Positions 1-4,647 of a stretch of DNA of 5,606 nt are shown here, one piece after another. The position numbers and the translations under genes were made by a program. Source of the stretch: Chloroflexia bacterium (GTDB lineage: Bacteria > Chloroflexota > Chloroflexia > Thermomicrobiales > UBA6265); assembly GCA_013696525.1 (NCBI GenBank), contig JACCYK010000161.1:1-5606 (forward strand), read 5' to 3'. Below the pieces are notes generated by a model. It searched no databases, had not been told where the DNA came from, and was given only the letters and a program-made list of their open reading frames with translations. Numbering within the stretch: position 1 is the stretch's first letter; each line of letters opens with the position of its first letter.

Positions 1-129
1 GAAAAACCCGCCGCCGGGGATGTCGTCCATGTCGGTGATCGGGAACCCGAGCAAATCCCCATAGAAGGCGCGGGATCGCGCCGTGTCGCCCACGGTCATC
101 ACCACATGATGCAAGCCCGGCGTTTCCAT
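1..129 (-). CDS. VOC-family (glyoxalase/bleomycin-resistance fold) protein, N-terminal fragment
   Basis: Only the first 43 codons are present, and the gene continues beyond the left edge. Translation on the minus strand from the ATG at 129-127 starts METPGLHHVVMTVGD and continues through a segment with AFYGDLLGF (about residues 21-29). A first beta strand with a His just before the hydrophobic run, then an FY...LGF helix end, is the classic opening of the vicinal oxygen chelate fold; His7 or His8 is the likely first metal ligand. The start is supported by a purine-rich GGAAAGGG-type site (complement of about 137-146) 7 nt upstream. VOC proteins include glyoxalases, extradiol dioxygenases and antibiotic-binding proteins, and the fragment is too short to choose among them. 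It is transcribed divergently from rsmD. Confidence 0.85.
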   Translation of the reverse strand, partial: METPGLHHVVMTVGDTARSRAFYGDLLGFPITDMDDIPGGGFF

Positions 130-261
130 GCCGCGTTCCCTTTCCTGGTCATCTCGCGCTATCGACGGCGCGGCCCCAAGCACGGTATCGTCCGCATCAC
201 GAGCCGCTCGATCATGCCCATTTGCATGCCCGGCCACTCCACTTCCATCGTAGCGGTCCAA

Positions 262-280
262 GCGGACAGGATCGGTCCGC
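262..280. repeat. Short perfect inverted repeat in the divergent intergenic spacer
   Basis: GCGGAC (262-267) and GTCCGC (275-280) are perfect reverse complements around a 7-nt centre. A partly matching GCGGTCC lies just to the left at 254-260. The repeat sits about 17 nt before the rsmD Shine-Dalgarno site, in the 183-nt spacer between the divergent VOC gene and rsmD. It could be an operator or a leader hairpin, but a 6-bp stem in GC-rich DNA can arise by chance. I could not find convincing -35/-10 hexamers in this spacer for either direction. Confidence 0.25.
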
Positions 281-296
281 ATCGTTATCCACATTC

Positions 297-302
297 AGGA
301 GG
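297..302 (+). promoter_or_regulatory. Shine-Dalgarno site that sets the rsmD start
   Basis: A perfect AGGAGG lies 10 nt before the GTG at 313. It decides between that GTG and several upstream in-frame ATGs (the longest at 106), which lack the RsmD family N-terminus. Confidence 0.75.
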
Positions 303-312
303 CAGGCGCGGC

Positions 313-933
313 GTGCGTGTGATCGCGGGCGAAGCCAGAGGATTTCACCTGCGGGGGCCCGCCGGGCCCGGCACCCGGCCGATGGCGGACAAGATCAAGG
401 GCGCCCTCTTCTCGATGCTGGACTCGCTGGGGGTGGCGCCGGAGCGCGTGCTCGATCTCTACGCCGGGACCGGCAGCATCGGCATCGAGGCGCTCTCCCG
501 CGGCGCCGGCCAGGCCGAGTTCGTCGAGCAGAACGCGGCGGCGGCGGCGGTGGTCCGCGCCAACCTCGCCCACACCAAGTTCGCCGAGCGGGCGCGGGTC
601 CATCAGCAATCGGTGCAGAGCTATCTCCAACGCGGCAACCGGCCGGGCGGCCCGGCGCCGTTTGACCTCGTGATCCTCGACCCGCCCTACGCCGACCCGG
701 CGATTTCGGACACGCTAGAGCAGATTGGCACCTCGCGATTGGTACAATCGGACGGGATCGTGGTGATCGGCCACTCGCCGCGGGTGACGCTGCCGGAGCG
801 GACCGGCAACATGGCGCGGCTGCGCCAGCGCTGCCACGGCGATAGTTGCTTCTCGATCTACGAGCTGGCCGGCGCCGCCGGACCGCGCGATGACCGGCCG
901 CATGCCGGAACCGGAGTGGACGAAACACGATGA
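313..933 (+). CDS. rsmD: 16S rRNA (guanine(966)-N2)-methyltransferase RsmD
   Basis: The 206-residue protein matches the RsmD family in length (about 200) and pattern. It is known to transfer a methyl group from S-adenosylmethionine to the N2 of G966 in the 30S subunit head. Translated from GTG at 313 it opens with the family signature RVIAGEARG (residues 2-10), followed by TRP..D and ALFSML. Rossmann motif I is VLDLYAGTGSIGIEAL (residues 46-61), which binds SAM. The catalytic tetrad is DPPY at 123-126, the N2-guanine/N6-adenine methyltransferase motif. The C-terminal HGDSCFSIYE segment corresponds to the conserved YGDT..sfY region, here with His for the usual Tyr. The reading frame is open upstream to 106, but that stretch shows no family similarity and AGGAGG precedes the GTG. 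The stop overlaps the coaD start by 4 nt (ATGA), which indicates translational coupling. Confidence 0.95.
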   Translation: MRVIAGEARGFHLRGPAGPGTRPMADKIKGALFSMLDSLGVAPERVLDLYAGTGSIGIEALSRGAGQAEFVEQNAAAAAVVRANLAHTKFAERARVHQQSVQSYLQRGNRPGGPAPFDLVILDPPYADPAISDTLEQIGTSRLVQSDGIVVIGHSPRVTLPERTGNMARLRQRCHGDSCFSIYELAGAAGPRDDRPHAGTGVDETR

Positions 934-1430
934 CTCGGGCGATCTATCCAGGCAGCTTTGATCCGATCACCCTCGGCCACATCGATGTGGCGAAGCGGGC
1001 CGCCCGGTTGTTCGACGAGCTGATCGTGGCGGTCTACGAGGGCGCCGACAAGCCGGGCGCTCTCTTCACCATCGAGGAGCGGCTCGCCCTCGCCCGCGAG
1101 GCGGTGCGGGACGTGCCGGCGATCGGCGTTGACAGCTTTTCCGGTCTGACCGTAGAGTATGCTCGCCGTCAGGGCGCGGACACGATTGTGCGCGGGTTGC
1201 GAGCGGTCTCAGATTTCGAATATGAGTTTAAGCTGGCTCATATGAACGACCATCTCGCGCCGGAGATCGAGGTCGTCTGCCTGATGACCTCGTCCCGTCA
1301 TTCGTTCATCAGCTCCAGCTTGATCCGCGAGGTGAGCGCCCTGGGCGGTAATGTGGACGGCCTGGTTCCGGCGCACGTCGGCGCGGCCCTGCAAACGAAG
1401 TTCGCCGCGATCACCACCGGGAGCACCTAA
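930..1430 (+). CDS. coaD: Phosphopantetheine adenylyltransferase CoaD
   Basis: The 166-residue cytosolic enzyme joins 4'-phosphopantetheine and ATP to give dephospho-CoA and pyrophosphate, the penultimate step of coenzyme A synthesis. It is the bacterial nucleotidyltransferase type, about 160 residues long. The nucleotide-binding opening YPGSFDPITLGHID (residues 6-19) carries the T/HxGH motif with His17. RGLRAVSDFEYE (88-99) holds the conserved phosphate-binding arginines and the FEYE segment. ISSSLIRE (127-134) is the second nucleotidyltransferase signature. The loop normally written PxKxxLF reads DKPGALF (40-46), so the lysine usually found four residues before the Phe lies at position 41, five before it. 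The ATG overlaps the rsmD stop, and the only nearby SD-like stretch (GGAG at 913-916) is rather far away, so expression probably depends on coupling to rsmD. Confidence 0.96.
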   Translation: MTRAIYPGSFDPITLGHIDVAKRAARLFDELIVAVYEGADKPGALFTIEERLALAREAVRDVPAIGVDSFSGLTVEYARRQGADTIVRGLRAVSDFEYEFKLAHMNDHLAPEIEVVCLMTSSRHSFISSSLIREVSALGGNVDGLVPAHVGAALQTKFAAITTGST

Positions 1431-1431
1431 G

Positions 1432-2004
1432 ATGTCGACCACCGGCGACTCGGAGCACGGCTGGGAGGATGAGCGGATGCATGATGGGGACCAGCCCGGC
1501 CTCGAGCCGGCGGACGATGCCGGCGGCACCGTCGACTTCCTCTACCTCGTGGACCGCCTGGAAGAGCTGGTGGGCGTCGGCAAGCGCGTCCCCTTCAGCC
1601 ACCGGGTGATGGTCGAGGAAGAGGAGTTCCTGGCGATCGTCGACCAGCTCCGGGTCACCGTGCCAAACGACATCCGGCAGGCCCAACGGGTGATCCGGGA
1701 GCGGGAAGCGATCATCATCCAGGCCCAGGACGAGGCGGCCAAAATCCTCGACGTGGCCCGCCAGCAGGCCGAGTACATCGTCTCCCAACAAGGCGTCCTG
1801 AACGAGGCCCGGCAGCGCGGCGAGGAGTTACTGCAACAGGTGGAGGTCGCCCATCGCCGTTCCATCGGCCAGATCGACGACTACGCGATCCAACAGTTCA
1901 CCCGGATGGAAGAAGCGATGCAAGACGGTGTCACCATCATCCTCGACGCCGTCCGCGAAGCCAGCACCACCCTCGACCAAGCCAAGCGCCACGTCGGCCA
2001 GTAG
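1432..2004 (+). CDS. Coiled-coil protein resembling SepIVA/DivIVA-like cell-envelope factors
   Basis: A soluble 190-residue protein with no signal peptide or membrane segment. An acidic, probably disordered N-terminus (residues 1-33) precedes a conserved-looking head: FLYLVDRLEELVGVG (36-50), RVPFSHRVMVEEEEFL (52-67) and IVDQLRVTVPNDI (69-81). Residues about 82-145 form a long helix rich in Gln, Glu, Ala and Arg with heptad character. The tail IDDYAIQQFTRMEEAM (148-163) leads to a last amphipathic helix. From memory, this head, AQ.vi..Re..i..A helix and D.Y.....l..lE tail follow the plan of mycobacterial SepIVA, a DivIVA-family septation factor, but here the coiled coil is much shorter. Automatic pipelines often label such genes ATPase or ATP synthase b-like, and no nucleotide-binding motif is visible. 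It begins 1 nt after the coaD stop with GGGAG 8 nt upstream. An alternative in-frame ATG at 1477 has a stronger site. The role in envelope growth or division is inferred. Confidence 0.85.
   Translation: MSTTGDSEHGWEDERMHDGDQPGLEPADDAGGTVDFLYLVDRLEELVGVGKRVPFSHRVMVEEEEFLAIVDQLRVTVPNDIRQAQRVIREREAIIIQAQDEAAKILDVARQQAEYIVSQQGVLNEARQRGEELLQQVEVAHRRSIGQIDDYAIQQFTRMEEAMQDGVTIILDAVREASTTLDQAKRHVGQ
1463..1468 (+). promoter_or_regulatory. Second Shine-Dalgarno site, for an internal ATG of the coiled-coil gene
   Basis: GGGAGG lies 8 nt before the in-frame ATG at 1477 and is a better match than the GGGAG (1419-1423) serving the ATG at 1432. Starting at 1477 would give 175 residues and keep the whole recognisable domain. 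The true start is therefore uncertain, or both may be used. Confidence 0.45.
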
Positions 2005-2015
2005 GCGCGGCTGCC

Positions 2016-2077
2016 TTATGGCCAAGCTCGGGAATGAATCCCCGAGCTTGTTCACGAGGTCGCCGCTTGGCCGATAA
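2016..2077. repeat. Outer inverted repeat that competes with the convergent-spacer hairpin
   Basis: TTATGGCCAAGC (2016-2027) can pair with GCTTGGCCGATAA (2065-2077), giving 12 base pairs with a single bulged G at 2073. Its left arm shares CAAGC (2023-2027) with the inner 10-bp hairpin at 2023-2050, so the two full-length stems exclude each other. A reduced inner stem TCGGG/CCCGA (2028-2032 with 2041-2045) could still form inside the outer one. Confidence 0.5.
2023..2050. terminator. Hairpin between convergent genes, probable bidirectional terminator
   Basis: CAAGCTCGGG (2023-2032) and CCCGAGCTTG (2041-2050) form a perfect 10-bp stem with an 8-nt AATGAATC loop. It lies 18 nt past the stop of the plus-strand coiled-coil gene and about 40 nt past the stop of the minus-strand hydratase gene, where a shared terminator would be expected. 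Neither side carries a real T-tract (the plus strand continues TTCACG), so it is not a textbook intrinsic terminator. It may work with Rho, or protect 3' ends. Confidence 0.65.
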
Positions 2078-2089
2078 CGCCCCATTGCT

Positions 2090-2893
2090 CTAGGACACAT
2101 CCGGTCCGTTGACCTCCCACGCCGGCAACCGCTTCTCAAGAAAGGCCCGCAGCCCTTCCTGACCCTCGTCGCTCCCCAATCGTTCCACCAGGAGATCGAC
2201 CGTCAGGTCACGGGCCGCGGCGGGGTCCGCGACCAACTGACGGCAGAGGCGTTTGATGCGGTGCAGGGCGCCGGGGGCGCACCACAGCAGGTTCGCGACC
2301 GCCTCGTTGACCGCCGTGTCCAGCTCGCCGGCCGGCACGACGCGATGCACCAGGCCGATCCGCAGCGCCTCGGGGGCGTCGAAGGGAGCCGCCAGCAGCA
2401 TGTGGGCGAGGGCGGCGCGGGCCCCGATCGCGGCCACCACGTAGGGGCCGACGACGGCGGGCGCCATCCCCAGCCGGGCCTCGCTCAACGAGAATTTGGT
2501 GTCGTCAGCGGTGATCACGATATCGGCGGCGGCAATCAGCCCGACCGCGCCGCCAAACGCCGCGCCATGCACTCGCGCCACCACCGGCAGCGGACAGACC
2601 GCGATCGTCGCCAGCAGATCGACCAGCCCTTCGGCGTCGGATCGGGCGTTGCCATCCTCGGCCGAGGCGGCGAACTCCCGGATATCGCCGCCGGCGCAAA
2701 AGACGGGACCTTCGCCGGCAATGACCACGACCCGCGCCTCATCGTGGTCCGGCAGCGCCGCGAAGACCTGGCGTAGCGAGCCGACAAGGGAACGGGAGAG
2801 GGCGTTTCGCCGCTCCGGCCGGTTCAGCGTTACCCGCCGCACTAGTCCCGCTTGCTCAATCGTCAACTCGGCGGAGCGCAACGAATCAATCAT
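2090..2893 (-). CDS. Crotonase-family acyl-CoA hydratase, methylglutaconyl-CoA hydratase-like
   Basis: The 267-residue protein has the full crotonase fold. Known members hydrate, isomerise or cleave acyl-CoA thioesters using an oxyanion hole. Visible marks are LNRPERRNAL (23-32), the first oxyanion-hole segment CAGGDIREF (66-74), the second HGAAFGGAVGLIAAADIVI (109-127), FSLSEARLGMAPAVVGPYV (134-152) and the usual C-terminal EGLRAFLEKRLPAW (246-259). Glu138 matches the second catalytic Glu of enoyl-CoA hydratase (Glu164 in rat). The position of the first Glu (Glu144 in rat, in GGGCE) is Gly118. GGxVGL plus a SEaRLGmaPAv block is, from memory, the pattern of LiuC/GnyH-type methylglutaconyl- and related hydratases of leucine and terpenoid breakdown, so that subgroup fits best; the substrate is unproven. 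Its ATG overlaps the upstream gene's stop (ATGA) and the nearest SD-like GAAGG is 12 nt away, so it is probably translated by coupling. It is the last gene of its operon. Confidence 0.92.
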   Translation of the reverse strand: MIDSLRSAELTIEQAGLVRRVTLNRPERRNALSRSLVGSLRQVFAALPDHDEARVVVIAGEGPVFCAGGDIREFAASAEDGNARSDAEGLVDLLATIAVCPLPVVARVHGAAFGGAVGLIAAADIVITADDTKFSLSEARLGMAPAVVGPYVVAAIGARAALAHMLLAAPFDAPEALRIGLVHRVVPAGELDTAVNEAVANLLWCAPGALHRIKRLCRQLVADPAAARDLTVDLLVERLGSDEGQEGLRAFLEKRLPAWEVNGPDVS

Positions 2894-3300
2894 GATGGCG
2901 GCGGGCCTTCGATCGGGAGCATGTCGGCTTCCGTCAGCCCGGCGGCGTTCAGCGCCGTCCCGACATCGTCATAGCGGGCGAGGCGGGCGATCCGACCGCC
3001 CACGACCCGAAACGCGGTCGCCGTCAGCACTGGCTCGCTGACCAGGCCGGTCGCGGCGTCGGTCCAGGCCGCCTCGGCCTCGACCACGACCTGATCGCCG
3101 CGGGCGAACCACCGGACCGGCACAAGCTGCATGCCGGCGCGGCCAACCCACTCCCGGATCACGTCCGCGCCCCGGCTGGTGCCGCGCGGTCCCGTCACCT
3201 CAACGTCGTCGGTGACGTGGTCCAGCAACCGGTCGATGTCTCCTTCGTTCAGCGCATCGTGCCAGATGCGCACTGCCTCGGCCGGGGATGTCGTCGTCAT
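2890..3300 (-). CDS. NTF2/SnoaL-like fold small protein
   Basis: A 136-residue soluble protein. It opens with the helical pattern AEAVRIWHDALNEGDIDRLL (residues 7-26), then HVTDDVEVTGPRGTSRG (28-44). This is the typical SnoaL/NTF2-like opening: a helix, a gDid.ll...tdDv hinge and the first strand of the cone. The rest alternates strands (RWFARGDQVVVEAEAAW, 63-79; TATAFRVVGGRIARLARYDD, 93-112), as expected for the curved sheet. The family contains cyclases, isomerases, dehydratases and non-catalytic ligand-binding proteins, so no reaction can be assigned. I chose the ATG at 3300 because GAGGTG (complement of 3307-3312) sits 6 nt before it. A GTG at 3309 would add three residues but has no spaced ribosome site. 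It starts 11 nt after the enolase-superfamily gene and overlaps the hydratase gene by 4 nt, so it probably serves the same pathway. Confidence 0.85.
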   Translation of the reverse strand: MTTTSPAEAVRIWHDALNEGDIDRLLDHVTDDVEVTGPRGTSRGADVIREWVGRAGMQLVPVRWFARGDQVVVEAEAAWTDAATGLVSEPVLTATAFRVVGGRIARLARYDDVGTALNAAGLTEADMLPIEGPPPS

Positions 3301-3306
3301 GCTTCC

Positions 3307-3312
3307 CACCTC
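3307..3312 (-). promoter_or_regulatory. Shine-Dalgarno site for the NTF2-like gene
   Basis: GAGGTG on the minus strand lies 6 nt before the ATG at 3300-3298. It overlaps the last base of the upstream gene's TAG stop (3314-3312), so ribosomes finishing that gene sit on this site. It favours this ATG over the GTG at 3309. Confidence 0.55.
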
Positions 3313-4541
3313 TACGCGAAGAAGTCCTTGTCCTCAGCACTCAGATGCTCCCGCGCGGCTTCCGGGATCAGCTCGATCCCCATGCCGGGCCGGTCCCAGA
3401 CGTCGATGTAGCCGTCGCGCACGATCGGGTCGGGCAAGCCCGCGACGATGTCGTACCACCACGTTTCTTGTGGCGCCGGGTACTCGAAGGCGATGTAGTT
3501 GCCGGGCAGGGTGGCGCTGACCTGGACCAGCGCCGCCAATCCCAGGAGGCCGTCGCCGGTGCCGTGCGGAGCGAACAGGATGCCATGCAGGTCGGCGTAC
3601 TCGGCGACCCACTTCAGCTCGGCGATACCGCCGATGTCGGCCGGGTCGGGGCCGATGACGTTAACCGCGTTCGTCTCGATCAGCTCCTTGAAGTTGTGGC
3701 GCAGGTAGACCTGCTCGCCGGTGTGGATCGGCGTCGTGGACACTCGGGTCAGCTCGCGATAGAGATCGGCCCCGACCCAGGGCACGTAGTCGCCGGTGAG
3801 GAGGTCTTCGAGCCACATGATGTGGAGGTCCTCGACCGCTTTCGTCAGCCGGATGGCGTCGGAGAGGGTCCAGCCGGGGCCACAGTCCAGGGCCAGACCG
3901 ATCTCGTCCCCCAGCACCTCTTTCATGGCGAAGATGCAGTCGACGACATGATTGAAGCCGCGCTCGGTCAGCAGGCCACGCACCAAGAAGCCGTGGTACG
4001 GGCTCTTGCCGGACGGCGTGTCGGCGTCACCGGCGGGCGGCGGCGAGTCGCCGTAGAAGAAGGCGGGTAGCTCGTGCTTCATCTGGCTATGGAAGCCGAT
4101 CCCTTGCTTGATGATGGTGAAGCCCTCGGGCGAGGCTCGCATCCGCGCCATGTTCTCGGCGTAGTCTTCCGGCGTCTGGCCCGCCATCGGGAAGCGGACG
4201 GCGCCGTTGTAAACCCGCACCCGATCCCGCACTTTGCCGCCGAGGAGTTTGTAGACCGGCAGCCCGGCGGCTTTTCCCGCCACGTCCCAGAGCGCCATCT
4301 CGATCGCGCTGACGGCGCTCCCCCACGGCTTGAAGGCGCCGCGCTGCCGGATCCGGCTCACCACCCGTTCGACGTTGGTCGGGTCCTCGCCCAGGATGTA
4401 GTCCTTCAGGTGGAGGATGTGCCATTTCAGGTATGGCTTGTATTTCTCGACCTGGCCGTAGCCGCTGATCCCTTCATCGGTGATGATGCGCACGATCGGG
4501 CTATCACCGATAACCGCGCACTTGACATCGGTGATCTTCAC
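3312..4541 (-). CDS. Enolase-superfamily enzyme (mandelate racemase/muconate lactonizing type; probable acid-sugar dehydratase)
   Basis: The 409-residue protein has the two-domain enolase-superfamily plan: an N-terminal capping domain (about 1-120) with GISGYGQVE and AIEMALWDVAGKAAGLPVYKLLGG, then a barrel. These enzymes abstract the alpha proton of a carboxylate bound to Mg2+, giving racemases, cycloisomerases or sugar-acid dehydratases. Likely active-site residues are Lys145 (FTIIKQG), metal ligands Asp219 (ALDCGPGW), Glu245 (WLEDLL) and Glu276 (HTGEQ), and the His-Asp dyad of His326 (APHGTGDG) and Asp299 (GPDPADIGG). The His-Asp dyad puts it in the mandelate racemase or galactonate-dehydratase-like group. 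A loop of about 45 residues (150-195) containing DSPPPAGDADTPSGKSPY separates Lys145 from the first metal ligand and may shape the pocket. I chose the GTG at 4541 because AAAGGA lies 7 nt upstream and the protein then begins with family-like KITDVK. A GTG at 4586 would add 15 unconserved residues and has no properly spaced site. It is probably the first gene of a three-gene operon. The substrate is unknown. Confidence 0.9.
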   Translation of the reverse strand: MKITDVKCAVIGDSPIVRIITDEGISGYGQVEKYKPYLKWHILHLKDYILGEDPTNVERVVSRIRQRGAFKPWGSAVSAIEMALWDVAGKAAGLPVYKLLGGKVRDRVRVYNGAVRFPMAGQTPEDYAENMARMRASPEGFTIIKQGIGFHSQMKHELPAFFYGDSPPPAGDADTPSGKSPYHGFLVRGLLTERGFNHVVDCIFAMKEVLGDEIGLALDCGPGWTLSDAIRLTKAVEDLHIMWLEDLLTGDYVPWVGADLYRELTRVSTTPIHTGEQVYLRHNFKELIETNAVNVIGPDPADIGGIAELKWVAEYADLHGILFAPHGTGDGLLGLAALVQVSATLPGNYIAFEYPAPQETWWYDIVAGLPDPIVRDGYIDVWDRPGMGIELIPEAAREHLSAEDKDFFA

Positions 4542-4548
4542 GCCGCCA

Positions 4549-4554
4549 TCCTTT
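4549..4554 (-). promoter_or_regulatory. Shine-Dalgarno site that sets the enolase-superfamily gene start
   Basis: AAAGGA on the minus strand lies 7 nt before the GTG at 4541-4539. It supports that start over the in-frame GTG at 4586, whose only GAGGG is 1 nt away and too close to act. Confidence 0.5.
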
Positions 4555-4599
4555 GCCTCGTCGTCCGCCGCGAACGGGGAATCCACACCCTCGGCCGCG

Positions 4600-4608
4600 A
4601 CGATAGCA
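4600..4608 (-). promoter_or_regulatory. Possible extended -10 promoter element for the catabolic operon
   Basis: The minus strand reads TGCTATCGT, which fits TGnTATAAT with 4 of 6 hexamer matches plus the TG extension. It lies in the 106-nt gap between the ABC exporter stop (4648) and the GTG at 4541. A start point about 7 nt downstream would leave a leader of roughly 50 nt for the 4541 start but almost none for a 4586 start. No good -35 hexamer is visible, so this is a weak call. Confidence 0.22.
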
Positions 4609-4647
4609 CAACGATCCGGGGGCGGCGAATAGCTTGCCGGGGACCGA

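Noticed and set aside
222..251. TTGCAT (222-227) with CATCGT (246-251) at 18-nt spacing as an rsmD promoter
   Set aside because: Only three of six bases of the second hexamer match the consensus. In a 183-nt spacer such pairs occur by chance.
106..312. An in-frame extension of rsmD back to ATG 106, adding 69 residues
   Set aside because: The added residues show no RsmD similarity. The family N-terminus begins at the GTG at 313, which has a perfect AGGAGG upstream, and the extension would overlap the divergent VOC gene.
537..551. A GCG/GCC triplet run inside rsmD as a possible microsatellite
   Set aside because: It encodes a short Ala-rich stretch in a helix after motif I, and alanine-coding runs are ordinary at this base composition.
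395..928. A 177-codon minus-strand frame opposite rsmD
   Set aside because: The product is almost entirely Arg, Ala, Pro and Ser, typical of a shadow frame, and rsmD itself is unmistakable.
3300..3309. GTG at 3309 as the start of the NTF2-like gene
   Set aside because: It lacks a spaced ribosome site, while the ATG at 3300 has GAGGTG 6 nt upstream; the difference is only three residues.
3288..4070. A 260-codon open frame on the plus strand opposite the enolase-superfamily gene
   Set aside because: It lies antisense to a gene with clear active-site motifs. Its translation is a Val/Gly/Asp/Arg-rich mirror of GC-rich codons with no domain pattern.
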